From: Lactobacillus rodentium
GTDB taxonomy: Bacteria > Bacillota > Bacilli > Lactobacillales > Lactobacillaceae
Assembly: GCF_003423665.1 (NCBI RefSeq)
Contig: NZ_BFBY01000007.1
Span: 1 to 64,000 of the forward strand
Length of the DNA: 64,000 nt
Reading direction: 5' to 3'
Shown here: positions 22,464 to 31,298 of the stretch, piece by piece
How positions within the stretch are numbered: position 1 is the stretch's first letter
Layout of the letters: the number at the start of each line of letters is the position of its first letter
Program-made: the position numbers and the translations under genes
Notes under the pieces: generated by a model
The model's database searches: none
The model's input: only the letters and a program-made list of their open reading frames with translations
Told to the model about the DNA's origin: nothing

Positions 22464-22823
22464 CTATTTCTTTTCACGATAAAATTCATCACGCCAAAGG
22501 CCAAATAATTCGAAACAAAGATAAACAATACAAAGTAATAAATTATAACGAGCAAAGTGAATTAAAACAGCAATTGCAAAGACAGCAGGAAAAAGTAAAA
22601 TCCACCACTTGCTAGCTTTACGCAAGGTAATTAAATGACCTATTTCATAGGCAATAAAAGAATTAAAAATAAAAAATACTAAACCGATTCGCCATACTTT
22701 AGATAAATGTACCAAAGGACAAATAATCCAAATGACTACGGCTAATAAAGTTAACCAAATTACCGGCATAAAACTTTTTTCATTTAATTTTTTAATACCA
22801 CTTTTATTTTCATTATTTTCCAT
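22464..22823 (-). CDS. Hypothetical membrane protein, 4 TM segments
   Basis: 119 residues with about four hydrophobic segments (residues 19-38, 44-62, 73-90 and 93-108) and charged ends. I do not recognise the family. It lies between prmA and rel on the same strand, 10 bases upstream of rel, so it is probably co-transcribed with them. A good initiating ATG is at 22823. Confidence 0.7.
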   Translation of the reverse strand: MENNENKSGIKKLNEKSFMPVIWLTLLAVVIWIICPLVHLSKVWRIGLVFFIFNSFIAYEIGHLITLRKASKWWILLFPAVFAIAVLIHFARYNLLLCIVYLCFELFGLWRDEFYREKK

Positions 22824-22861
22824 TGTTTATTTTCTCTTTCTTTTTTTATAAATTTTAGCAC

Positions 22862-23806
22862 TTATTTGTCTTTTCTACCGATTAAGAGACCAATCCAACG
22901 TTTTTCTTGCATTTTCATCTTAATATCAAAGCCATTTTCATTCAGAGATTTTTCAATTTTAGGCAATTGTTTATAATCAATTCCTGAAAAAATCACTTGC
23001 CCATTCTTATTTAAATGATCATCAAGATCAGGAATTAAATCTAAGAGAATTTCTGCCAAGATATTTGCAATTATTAAATCAAAGGACTGGTCCGTATCTT
23101 TTAATAGATTAGCCTTTTTAACAGTAATATTGTCAATTCCATTTAATTTAATATTTTCTTGGGCGGCTGTAACTGCTTCATCTGAAATGTCAGTAGCCAA
23201 AACATTTTTAGCTCCCATTAACGAAGCTGCAATTGCCAAAATTCCAGAACCAGTTCCTACATCCATAACAGATAACGGCTTAGTCATTGCTCGCTCCATG
23301 GCCAATAAAACTAATTGCGTAGTTGTATGACCACCGGTACCAAAAGCCAAACCAGGATCGAGTCTAATTAATTTTTGATCTGGAAAAGCAGGCTGGTAAT
23401 CTTCCCACTCAGGTACAATCGCTAAATTCCTTGAAAAATCAATTACATGATAATATTTTTGCCACGCAGTATTCCAATCTTCATCAGCAATATACCTAGT
23501 ATCAATTTCTACATGACCAGCATCTAGACCATAACCTTGCATTTCTTTAATCTTATTATTAAGTTTTTCAAGCAATTCTTCCTTGTTTGCCTTAGCATCA
23601 AAAAAAGCTGTAAGTTCTAAATCTTCTGGTAAATTTTCAATATCATCAAGTTCAACTAAACTTGAATCATTCTTCTGCCCTTCAGCAATAAAATCACTTC
23701 TTTTTCTGCTTTCCAACCCTACTGCCTGCAGATCATTTTGTAAATAATAAGCTAGGCCATCCTCAATTTCATGACCAGCTTGAATACGAATAGCTAATAA
23801 TTTCAT
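22862..23806 (-). CDS. prmA: Ribosomal protein L11 methyltransferase
   Basis: SAM-dependent methyltransferase that trimethylates ribosomal protein L11; 314 residues from the ATG at 23806. That start has an AAGGAG site; a longer frame to 23827 lacks one. The N-terminal substrate-binding domain covers residues 1-110. Motif I is VMDVGTGSGILAIAAS near residue 175. LIANILAEILLDLIPDL near residue 245 holds the motif IV type loop. The GLAFGTGGHTTTQL signature near 147 is diagnostic. Confidence 0.95.
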   Translation of the reverse strand: MKLLAIRIQAGHEIEDGLAYYLQNDLQAVGLESRKRSDFIAEGQKNDSSLVELDDIENLPEDLELTAFFDAKANKEELLEKLNNKIKEMQGYGLDAGHVEIDTRYIADEDWNTAWQKYYHVIDFSRNLAIVPEWEDYQPAFPDQKLIRLDPGLAFGTGGHTTTQLVLLAMERAMTKPLSVMDVGTGSGILAIAASLMGAKNVLATDISDEAVTAAQENIKLNGIDNITVKKANLLKDTDQSFDLIIANILAEILLDLIPDLDDHLNKNGQVIFSGIDYKQLPKIEKSLNENGFDIKMKMQEKRWIGLLIGRKDK

Positions 23807-23865
23807 TTCAATTAACTCCTTTGACACAATTACTTCTCCCAGTTATGATGTTGAGGGTGAGAAAT

Positions 23866-24369
23866 ATGTCTAAAAAAAATAAACAAAAAAAATTAAAGAA
23901 AACCCTAGTTGAAAAAATTCTTGATCAAAAGAAGATTCCTTATAAACAGTTATCATTTGATACTGTCAAAAAGGGTGATGTTCAACAATTAGATACTTCT
24001 ATTCTAGCGAATGATGAGCATTTGGTCTATAAAACCTTAGTTTGTGAAGGAAATAAAAATTCACCGATTGTGGCGGTCATTCCAGTTACAGAACACTTAA
24101 GCATCAAGAAACTTGCCAAAGCATCTGGAAATAAAAAGTGTGAACTTTTAGCTTTAAAAAAATTGGTTCCAACTACCGGTTATGTTCATGGTGCTAATAC
24201 TCCAATTGGAATTTATGAAAAGTATCATTTTCCTATCTATTTAGATAAAGGAATGAAAAACTACGATCAAATTGCAGTTTCAAGTGGTGAATTAGGTCGA
24301 AGTGTTGAACTTAATCCTCTAGATTTACAAAAAATAACTGAGGCAACCTTTGTTGATTTGCTTGAATAA
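23866..24369 (+). CDS. YbaK/EbsC-type aminoacyl-tRNA deacylase
   Basis: 167 residues from the ATG at 23866, preceded by a GAGGGTGAG site. The upstream frame to 23821 uses TTG and has no clear ribosome binding site. The YbaK/INS-like fold is seen with VYKTLVCEGN near residue 54, VIPVTEHLSIKKLAKASG near 72, GYVHGANTPIGI near 106 and SGELGRSVELNP near 139. Family members hydrolyse mischarged Cys-tRNA-Pro. The basic Lys-rich N-terminus may bind tRNA. Divergent from prmA. Confidence 0.88.
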   Translation: MSKKNKQKKLKKTLVEKILDQKKIPYKQLSFDTVKKGDVQQLDTSILANDEHLVYKTLVCEGNKNSPIVAVIPVTEHLSIKKLAKASGNKKCELLALKKLVPTTGYVHGANTPIGIYEKYHFPIYLDKGMKNYDQIAVSSGELGRSVELNPLDLQKITEATFVDLLE

Positions 24370-24377
24370 TATAACGA

Positions 24378-24391
24378 TGCAACCGCTTTAA
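24378..24391 (+). promoter_or_regulatory. cre-like site before the LPQTG mini-gene
   Basis: tgcaaccgctttaa matches the catabolite-responsive element pattern TGNAANCGNNNNCA at all but the penultimate position. It overlaps a possible -35 region (tttaaa) paired with a TACAAT -10 at 24410-24415. CcpA control of the small downstream gene is an inference. Confidence 0.4.
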
Positions 24392-24453
24392 ATTTTATAA
24401 AAAATGGCTTACAATTACTAATGTAATGAATAAGGAATGGAGAGAGTATTTTT

Positions 24454-24594
24454 ATGAAAAACTTGATTTTGGCAACTCTCCCACAAACAGGAGCCGTTGC
24501 TTCATGGATTTGGGGAATTATAGGTTTTATTATTGGTGGTATTGCAATTGCAATTATTATCGGACTTTTTACAAAATCAGATTCAAAAAAATAA
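24454..24594 (+). CDS. 46-residue protein that is essentially an LPQTG sorting signal
   Basis: A short ORF, ATG at 24454, TAA at 24592. The protein starts MKNLILATLPQTG, then a hydrophobic segment at residues 16-39 and a charged tail TKSDSKK. This has the order of a sortase cell-wall sorting signal (LPxTG, membrane span, basic tail) but with only eight residues before it and no signal peptide. A GGAG site sits upstream and a strong terminator immediately downstream. It may be a real mini-protein, or the preserved tail of a lost surface protein. Sortase A is encoded at 62913. Confidence 0.6.
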   Translation: MKNLILATLPQTGAVASWIWGIIGFIIGGIAIAIIIGLFTKSDSKK

Positions 24595-24628
24595 GTTCAG
24601 AAGAAATTCTTCTGAACTTATTTTTTAT
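24592..24628. terminator. bidirectional terminator
   Basis: The stem taagttcagaagaa / ttcttctgaactta is followed by six T residues on the plus strand. It serves the mini-gene and, from the other side, the ThrE-like gene. Confidence 0.85.
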
Positions 24629-25995
24629 CCGGCATGACGCCAATCTTTATCGGCAATGATACGTGCAGTAATTAATCCTAAAGGTAAAGCTAAAACTATC
24701 ATGATTGCCCTTACTCCCCATAAGGCGCCTTCATTAATTGAAGTTAAGCCTAGGTTAAACATTGCTCGATACATATAAAGTCCCGGTACCATGATCACAA
24801 TTGAAGGAACGGTCAAAGCAATACGAGGATAACCAACCTTTTTTCTAATAATTGAAGCAAGTAGTCCTGCTAATAGAGCACCAACAAAAGCCGCAACAGC
24901 TGGTGGAACATTGGTCCAATCAGTCAAACTCAAACGTAAGGTATTAGCAATTGCTCCCATTATTCCTGCTACCGCTGCCATTTTAGGTTGGGAATTAAAC
25001 ATGATGGAGAAGCCAAATACTCCGCAAAAGCTTGCTATTAGACGTAAAATTGTCATGATTAAAGGACTCAATCCTAATGGTAAGAAATCTTGCGGATGGA
25101 GATTGAGTGCTAATGCTACTCCCCACCCTACCGCAGTTGCTACTACAATAATCATGATAGCGTAGGTTAAGCGTTCTACACCCGAACGCATATCTAATTT
25201 AGACATGTCTAAACCAGCAGTAATAAAAGGAAAACCTGGAATTACAAAAAGCATTGCTCCAATGTAGCCATCTAGCCTTCTTAAGCTAATGGGGTAGAAT
25301 ATTCGAATAATGAAAAAGGCAATAACATAAACACAACAAGCAACCGTGACTGCAACAGCAATATTAGCTAAAATTGTCATTTTGTGATCTGCCATTTTTC
25401 TTCTGACGTAATTACCACACATCGCACCTAAAAATGCGCAGATAACTTCAAAAATTCCGCCACCTAGTAAAAATATAAACCCACCACATGCTAGACCAGA
25501 AGCCAAGGCAACCTGAACGGGACTATATTGCGCCTTCATCTTCGAAATTTGATCTAACCGGTTATGAATTTTGCTAATCGTCCATTGACCACCGTTATCT
25601 TTAAATTCATTCACAAATTGTTCCATTTTAGCTAATTTGGTGGTATTTACTCCGGTAGTGGGCAAACTTAATGATTGAGAAAAACTTTTACCTGCTTGAT
25701 CAATGCAGGTATAAGAAAGTGAAACTAAACCAATATCTGAATTACATGTTATTCCTAATGCACGGGAGATTTTATTCATCGAGCTTCTAACTCGCCAAGC
25801 TCCAGTTCCATAAGATAACAACATCATCCCAATATGACCAACGATCACTGATTTTTGTTCCAGAGTTACATCTTTTGCGAGACTATCATTTTCATTATTA
25901 AAGAATTCTTTCCAGCGAATTCTCATATGATGATGATGCGATAAAGTTGTCATTGGACTTAATACATCACCGTTATTTTCATCTTGATTGTTCAT
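24625..25995 (-). CDS. Threonine/serine exporter family protein (ThrE-like)
   Basis: 456-residue membrane protein joining the two ThrE parts found separately in some bacteria. The N-terminal DUF1212 domain (to about residue 270) contains a cytosolic part and about five spans. The C-terminal ThrE_2 part has FSIMFNSQPKMAAVAGIMGA near residue 327 and about five more spans. The family exports threonine and serine. A His-rich HHHHMRIRWKEFF stretch at residues 20-32 is unusual but likely chance. Substrate is by family, not proven. Confidence 0.85.
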   Translation of the reverse strand: MNNQDENNGDVLSPMTTLSHHHHMRIRWKEFFNNENDSLAKDVTLEQKSVIVGHIGMMLLSYGTGAWRVRSSMNKISRALGITCNSDIGLVSLSYTCIDQAGKSFSQSLSLPTTGVNTTKLAKMEQFVNEFKDNGGQWTISKIHNRLDQISKMKAQYSPVQVALASGLACGGFIFLLGGGIFEVICAFLGAMCGNYVRRKMADHKMTILANIAVAVTVACCVYVIAFFIIRIFYPISLRRLDGYIGAMLFVIPGFPFITAGLDMSKLDMRSGVERLTYAIMIIVVATAVGWGVALALNLHPQDFLPLGLSPLIMTILRLIASFCGVFGFSIMFNSQPKMAAVAGIMGAIANTLRLSLTDWTNVPPAVAAFVGALLAGLLASIIRKKVGYPRIALTVPSIVIMVPGLYMYRAMFNLGLTSINEGALWGVRAIMIVLALPLGLITARIIADKDWRHAG

Positions 25996-26049
25996 TATAT
26001 AACTTCCCTTTATATAGCATACAATTATCAGAATACCATAAAATATGAA

Positions 26050-26865
26050 TTATAAAACAAACTTCTTTAATCCCTTAGCTACTCCATTAGCATCATTTGT
26101 TGCTGTAATATAGTCTGCCCGATCTTTGATAGAAGAAATCGCATTCCCCATCGCAATTTTTTTAAAGTTGGGATTGGTAAACATCGAACGATCATTATCT
26201 TGATCACCAAAAATCATTACTTCATTTTCTTCAAGTCCTAAACGATCAGCTAAATCTGCTAAAGCATCCCCTTTAGAGGCACCTTTTGTATTTAACTCAA
26301 TACAATTATCGGCTGAGCGAACAATATCATACTTTTCAAAGGCCCATGCGGGAATATTTTTCCACATTTTTTCAATTTCGTTACTATCCAGATCAGCAGT
26401 AAAGCCAACTTTATTAAAAATAAAATCTTGGGGAATTTCATTTTTATTTCTAACTTTCATGACATTATTTGTAAATGAGGCATTAATTTGCATTTGTACT
26501 GATAAGTCACGATCACATGTATAAAAACCATTTGTGGTTTCAAAATGCAAATTCACTCTTGCTAATCGTTGTAATTTTAGCATGGTCAAGAAATCTTGAT
26601 ATGTCATTTTTTTACTCATTAAAACGCACCCTGCTAAAGTTTGCACCACGGCACCATTAAAGACGACTGCGTATTCATCTTCACCATTAATTCCTAATTC
26701 TTGTTCAAAAGGAATCACACCAGATAAAGGTCGTCCCGAAGCCAAAACAACTTTTACACCATTATTTCTTACTTCCTGAATTGTACGTTTATTCTCCAGC
26801 GAAATAACATTATGAGAGTTCAACAAAGTGCCATCAAGATCAATTGCGACTAATTTTATTGACAT
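26050..26865 (-). CDS. Cof-type HAD-superfamily phosphatase
   Basis: 271 residues, HAD subfamily IIB. Motif I is VAIDLDGTLL near residue 6, motif II VVLASGR near 39, motif III lysine in NTKGASKGDALADLADRLG near 195 and motif IV MIFGDQDNDRSMF near 215. The type C2 cap is between residues 85 and 185. Family members dephosphorylate sugar phosphates and similar small molecules; the substrate cannot be read from the sequence. Confidence 0.9.
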   Translation of the reverse strand: MSIKLVAIDLDGTLLNSHNVISLENKRTIQEVRNNGVKVVLASGRPLSGVIPFEQELGINGEDEYAVVFNGAVVQTLAGCVLMSKKMTYQDFLTMLKLQRLARVNLHFETTNGFYTCDRDLSVQMQINASFTNNVMKVRNKNEIPQDFIFNKVGFTADLDSNEIEKMWKNIPAWAFEKYDIVRSADNCIELNTKGASKGDALADLADRLGLEENEVMIFGDQDNDRSMFTNPNFKKIAMGNAISSIKDRADYITATNDANGVAKGLKKFVL

Positions 26866-26913
26866 AAAATTCTCCTTTAATTTAAAGAGCTTTCCTTTAA
26901 TTCAAATTATACT

Positions 26914-26950
26914 AAAAAGCCCTGAACTAACCAATATAGTTCAAGGCTTA
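26914..26950 (-). terminator. terminator of the fumC-frd operon
   Basis: agccctgaacta / tagttcaaggct with an 8-base loop is followed on the minus strand by TTTTTAG. It lies just after the flavoprotein stop codon. Confidence 0.8.
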
Positions 26951-26968
26951 CAGTCTCGGAATAAAATA

Positions 26969-28357
26969 TTATTTAATTTCTTTAGCCATGGTCATACCAG
27001 CTTCACGCCCAAAAATAACTGTTTCAGCAATTGAATTACCACCAATGCGGTTATTTCCATGAAGTCCGCCACTTACTTCACCTGCAGCGTATAGACCTTT
27101 AATTTTGTTGCCATTTTCATCTAAAACACTAGTATCTGGCAAAATGTGGATGCCACCCATGGTGTAGTGAATAGCAGGATGAATATGAATAGCATAAAAT
27201 GGTGCTTTTTCTAAGGCATGATCCATTCCCGTTGTACGATCAAATTGAGTATCTTTATGTTCGCCTACCGCTTTATTCCAAGTAGTTAAAGTTTTGGCTA
27301 AATTATCTTCATTGATACCAATCTTTGCTGCTAATTCTTCAATCGAATTAGCCTTTTCAACTAAACCAACTTTTTCATAAAAATCAATTGCCGTAAAGCG
27401 ATCTTTAACTCCTTGATCAAAAATCAAATATGCTCCATCTTCATTTAAAGCAGTAATGGCATTAGAAACAACTTTACGCGTATTTAATTCATTTACGAAG
27501 CGTTTACCAGCCTTATTAACTAAAATAGCTCCTTCACCTCGAACGCCTTCCCCAATTAAATAAGTACGTTCGCCATCAGTTTGAGCCGTTGGGTGTACTT
27601 GAACAAAATCCATTTGGATTAATTGGGCACTTACGTCACTTGCTAATTTTAGGCCATCACCAGTAGCACCAGGTTGATTAGTAGTTTTGTAGTTTTCTAA
27701 ATCTGGACGATATTTTTTGATTAAATCTTTTGAAGCTCCAAATCCACCGGTTGCCAATAAAACTGCCTTAGCATGGATCGTTTTTCTTCCTTCTTCGGTG
27801 GTCACTTCAACTCCAGTAATTTGCTTTTCATCATTTTGGAGTAATTTTGTCACTAAAGTATTATTAAAAACTGGTATATTCTTAGCTTGAACTTGTTTTA
27901 ATAAACCTGTAACTAAATAACCACCTACTGCTGCTTTAGAAGCAGGACGGTGAGCTCGTTTTTTTGACATTCCCCCCGTAATCGTTAAATCAGAAAGATC
28001 AATTCCATGTTCTTCTAACCAACTAATAGCAAGAGCTGAATGATCAACAAAATAATGCAATAATTCACGATCATTTAAAAGGCCACCACCCTTTAAAGTT
28101 TCGCGATAAAAATCCTCTTTATTATCAATAATATGGTGCTTTAATTGAACAAAGCTTTCAGCGGCGTTCATTCCGGAAGAAGCACGAGTAGTATTTCCAC
28201 CTAAACGTTCATTTTTTTCAAGGACGGCAACATCCATTCCCAATTCTTGCGCTTGAATTGCAGCCGTGAGTCCAGTTCCACCAGACCCCACAATTATGAC
28301 ATCATAATTATCTTTTATCTTATCTGGATTACTTGTTTTAAACTCAAATTTTTCCAT
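26969..28357 (-). CDS. Fumarate reductase flavoprotein (flavocytochrome c family, FAD domain only)
   Basis: 462 residues. The FAD-binding Rossmann motif is VIIVGSGGTGLTAAIQAQE near residue 20, and the flavin-binding ERLGGNTTRASSGMNAAE lies near 50. Substrate and catalytic segments are QVHPTAQTDGERTYLIGEG near 255, the catalytic arginine region RGEGAILVNKAGKRF near 275, and HYTMGGIHI plus GEVSGGLHGNNRIGGNS near 400-445. No heme or FMN-binding domain and no Tat signal are seen, so it is a soluble fumarate reductase. It follows fumC by 15 bases, which suggests a malate-fumarate-succinate branch. Confidence 0.88.
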   Translation of the reverse strand: MEKFEFKTSNPDKIKDNYDVIIVGSGGTGLTAAIQAQELGMDVAVLEKNERLGGNTTRASSGMNAAESFVQLKHHIIDNKEDFYRETLKGGGLLNDRELLHYFVDHSALAISWLEEHGIDLSDLTITGGMSKKRAHRPASKAAVGGYLVTGLLKQVQAKNIPVFNNTLVTKLLQNDEKQITGVEVTTEEGRKTIHAKAVLLATGGFGASKDLIKKYRPDLENYKTTNQPGATGDGLKLASDVSAQLIQMDFVQVHPTAQTDGERTYLIGEGVRGEGAILVNKAGKRFVNELNTRKVVSNAITALNEDGAYLIFDQGVKDRFTAIDFYEKVGLVEKANSIEELAAKIGINEDNLAKTLTTWNKAVGEHKDTQFDRTTGMDHALEKAPFYAIHIHPAIHYTMGGIHILPDTSVLDENGNKIKGLYAAGEVSGGLHGNNRIGGNSIAETVIFGREAGMTMAKEIK

Positions 28358-28372
28358 TTTTTCACTTCTAAA

Positions 28373-29779
28373 TTAATCATCAATTGGTTTTTGTTTTAAT
28401 GCGTTAGTCATTTCAAGAGGCTTCATCCATTCATCATATTGTGCTTCTGAAACCTTGCCACTCTTAATAGCTGCTTCTTTTAAAGTAGTATTATTTGCTG
28501 CAGCAGCTTGAGCAATTTTAGCCGCATCATGATAGCCAATATGTGGTGAAAGTGCAGTCACTGTCATTAATGAATTATCAACATCAGCCTGCATTCTTTC
28601 CTTATTAATTGTCATACCATGGATCATCAAATCAGCAAAATGAGTTAATGTGCCGGATAAAATATCTGCTGATTCAAGGAATGCTTCAATCATTACAGGT
28701 TTAAAGACATTCATTTCAAAATTACCTTGTGAAGCCGCCATTGTAATAGTGGTATCATTTCCAAATACTCTAGTCGCTGCCATTGTTACAGCTTCAGCTT
28801 GAGTAGGGTTAACCTTACCTGGCATAATTGAGGATCCTGGTTCATTAGCTGGTAAGTTAAGCTCCCCTAGTCCGGCTCTAGGACCTGAACCTAAGAAACG
28901 AATATCTTGGGCAATCTTAAAAGCATCAGCAGCTAAGGTCTTGATTGCACCATGTACCACGTCCAAACCTGAGTGGTTGGCTAACCCAAAGAATTTATTC
29001 GTATCAACGCAAAATTCATGCCCATATTCTTTAGATAAAATTTGGGCAATCTTTTCTGCCATTCCATCAGCCGCATTAAGTCCCGTACCTACTGCAGTAC
29101 CACCTATTGGGAGTTCATATAAAGTAGGTTTTAGTTCCTTAATATATGATAAATCATGATTCAAAGCTGACACATAGCCTGATAATTCTTGTCCAAATGT
29201 TAAAGGCACAGCATCTTGTAAGTGTGTACGACCAACTTTAACTGTCGTCCAATATTGATCTTGTTTAATTTTCAATTCGTCAATTAAATGTTGAACAGCT
29301 TTTTCCAAATTATCAAGCGCTTCAACTGCTACTAAGTTCATGGCAGTAGGAAAAGTATCATTAGATGATTGTCCCATATTGACATCATCATTTGGCAAAA
29401 TATTTAAGCCGGGATGTTCCTTATTAGCAAGATTTGCGACTACTTCATTTACATTCATATTAGTTTGAGTACCAGAACCGGTTTGGTAAACATGAAGTGG
29501 GAAAAAGGCATGTAATTCCTCATTAGGCATCGCTAATAACTTGCTGATGGCATCAATAATTGCATTACCCTTTTCTTTAGTTTCTTTGCCCTCTTCCATA
29601 TTTGCCTTGGCAGCCGCAGCCTTAATATTTAATAAAGCTCGAATAATTCCAATAGGAATTTTAGGGCCAGTAGGAAAATTATTTTGACTCCGTTGTGTTT
29701 GCGGACCCCATAAAGCATCTGCAGGTATCTCTACTGGGCCTAATGTATCACTTTCAGTACGAACTTTTTCTTCTGTCAT
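28373..29779 (-). CDS. fumC: Class II fumarate hydratase
   Basis: Interconverts malate and fumarate; 468 residues from the ATG at 29779, which has GGAGG seven bases upstream. An ATG at 29794 in frame is less likely because it overlaps that site. Signature motifs are TGSGTQTNMNVNEV near 100, VGRTHLQDAVPLTFGQE near 182 and the family signature GSSIMPGKVNPTQ near 313. It pairs with the downstream flavoprotein to make succinate. Confidence 0.95.
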   Translation of the reverse strand: MTEEKVRTESDTLGPVEIPADALWGPQTQRSQNNFPTGPKIPIGIIRALLNIKAAAAKANMEEGKETKEKGNAIIDAISKLLAMPNEELHAFFPLHVYQTGSGTQTNMNVNEVVANLANKEHPGLNILPNDDVNMGQSSNDTFPTAMNLVAVEALDNLEKAVQHLIDELKIKQDQYWTTVKVGRTHLQDAVPLTFGQELSGYVSALNHDLSYIKELKPTLYELPIGGTAVGTGLNAADGMAEKIAQILSKEYGHEFCVDTNKFFGLANHSGLDVVHGAIKTLAADAFKIAQDIRFLGSGPRAGLGELNLPANEPGSSIMPGKVNPTQAEAVTMAATRVFGNDTTITMAASQGNFEMNVFKPVMIEAFLESADILSGTLTHFADLMIHGMTINKERMQADVDNSLMTVTALSPHIGYHDAAKIAQAAAANNTTLKEAAIKSGKVSEAQYDEWMKPLEMTNALKQKPIDD

Positions 29780-29851
29780 AATTTCTACCTCCATATTTAT
29801 CAGTTACTTTTATTATAATTCAAGCGATTTAAAGATGAAATTTATAAATAA

Positions 29852-29880
29852 AAAAATCACATGAAATTCATGTGATTAAT
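29852..29880 (-). terminator. terminator of the surface stalk gene
   Basis: The stem aatcacatgaa / ttcatgtgatt is followed by seven T residues on the minus strand. Confidence 0.8.
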
Positions 29881-29885
29881 AGAAA

Positions 29886-30464
29886 TTATTTAAATAATTT
29901 TGGTTTTAAAAAGAAGCTACCTGCGCCAATTACAATAATAAATATCGCCCCAACAACTACATACTTAGCAGGACTAGTGGATCCTTTGACCGCTTGTTTA
30001 CTTCGTTTATTCGTTTGCTTTTTATTATGGTTGACAGCTTTTTTATGCGAATTATTCTTATGAGTTTCACTTTTTTGTGCGTGAGGTTTAACAGTTGTAT
30101 TACTTTTTTCAGATCCTTGCTGTGTCGCATTAGGATTAGTTTGTGTGGTCGTTTGAAAGGACTTTGGTGTTTTACTAGTGGAATTAGAATTAGAGACATT
30201 ACGACTAGAATTATTTGAAGAAGTGACAGAAGTAGCTTGACTCTTTTTAATTTGAGGGGATTGTGGAGCTTTAGTTTGGCTTTGTGGCTGACTAGTTTCA
30301 AAATCTTTATCAGGTGATTCTTCTGCTGGAGCCAAGGGAGGATATTCAACATTTTCACCATTTGTCGTATCTGCTTGGACACTTTCAATTTCAGTATTTA
30401 CCATTCCAGCAAAGGAACAAATAGCTATTACACTCAGTAATCCTCTAGATAATCTCTGCTTCAA
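29886..30464 (-). CDS. Secreted Ser/Thr/Asn/Gln-rich stalk protein with C-terminal membrane anchor
   Basis: 192 residues starting at a TTG (30464) with an AGAGGAG site. A signal peptide (KQRLSRGLLSVIAICSF, cut probably near VQADT at residue 32) is followed by a low-complexity stalk, residues 35-165, rich in Ser, Thr, Asn, Gln and Lys, with a basic HKKAVNHNKKQTNKRSKQ part near residue 142. It ends with a hydrophobic span (residues 168-186) and KPKLFK. No LPxTG motif is present, so it would stay membrane-anchored. I do not recognise a domain; an adhesin or wall-spanning spacer is possible. Confidence 0.65.
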   Translation of the reverse strand: MKQRLSRGLLSVIAICSFAGMVNTEIESVQADTTNGENVEYPPLAPAEESPDKDFETSQPQSQTKAPQSPQIKKSQATSVTSSNNSSRNVSNSNSTSKTPKSFQTTTQTNPNATQQGSEKSNTTVKPHAQKSETHKNNSHKKAVNHNKKQTNKRSKQAVKGSTSPAKYVVVGAIFIIVIGAGSFFLKPKLFK

Positions 30465-30564
30465 TTTTTCTCCTCTAATTCAGTATCTTCTATCCTTTAT
30501 CATTACTTACTAGATTAACGCTTTTTATAGTTAAAAACAACAGATGTTATTTTAAATTTTATAA

Positions 30565-30598
30565 AAAAATAAAAGAGAGCTTATACTCTCTTTTATTT
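30565..30598 (-). terminator. terminator of the metQNI operon
   Basis: aaaagagag / ctctctttt with a 6-base loop, followed by T-rich sequence on the minus strand; it coincides with the end of metI. Confidence 0.75.
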
Positions 30599-31298
30599 AT
30601 CGTTCTTGATGATTTAATCTTTTAGCAACATAGTCTCCAACTACTTGAACAATTAACACTAAAATTAATACTAGGATAGTTGCTACTAATGTAACATCAT
30701 TATCAAATCTATTATATCCATAGGCAATCGCGGTATTACCTAACCCACCGGCTCCTACGGCTCCGGCCATTGCTGTCAAACCAATTAAACTAATTAAAGT
30801 TACAGTTGAGACACGTGCTAATTCAGATCGACTTTCCTTCAAATAAACATCAAAAATTATATCTGATACGGATGCTCCTAGAGCTTGAGCTGCTTCTACC
30901 TTGCCTGTATCCACACTTTCAAGAGCAACCTGAACTTGACGAGCAAAGAAAGGAAAAACTCCTAATGTTAATGGCACAAGTGCTGCTTTCATTCCAATTT
31001 GTGTACCAACAATAGCTTGCGTTAAGGGAGCAACGAAGGCTAACAAAATAATAAATGGAACTGCTCGAAAGATTGAAACTACTTTATCTACAATATTATA
31101 AACTACTTTATTGGCTAAAATTCCCTCTGGCTTGGTCAAGATAAGTAATAATCCGAAAATCAAACCTAAGATTCCACCAAAAATTGCTGACCAAAATGTC
31201 ATGTAGAGTGTTTGAAAAATTGAAGTTCCCCAGCCAGCATCTCCACCCCAACCGAGAGCAACTACATTAGGAAAATATTTATCTAAAAAATTAATCAT
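30597..31298 (-). CDS. metI: Methionine ABC transporter permease
   Basis: 233-residue MetI-type permease with about five spans. The ABC-interaction EAA loop is seen as [19 protein letters not shown] near residue 138. Gene order metQ-metN-metI and the Met T-box support methionine import. It overlaps metN by 8 bases. Confidence 0.93.
   Translation of the reverse strand: MINFLDKYFPNVVALGWGGDAGWGTSIFQTLYMTFWSAIFGGILGLIFGLLLILTKPEGILANKVVYNIVDKVVSIFRAVPFIILLAFVAPLTQAIVGTQIGMKAALVPLTLGVFPFFARQVQVALESVDTGKVEAAQALGASVSDIIFDVYLKESRSELARVSTVTLISLIGLTAMAGAVGAGGLGNTAIAYGYNRFDNDVTLVATILVLILVLIVQVVGDYVAKRLNHQER

Noticed and set aside
25900-25945. His-rich stretch in the ThrE-like protein as a metal site
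   Set aside because: Only four consecutive His in an otherwise unremarkable cytosolic N-terminus; no supporting ligands or context.
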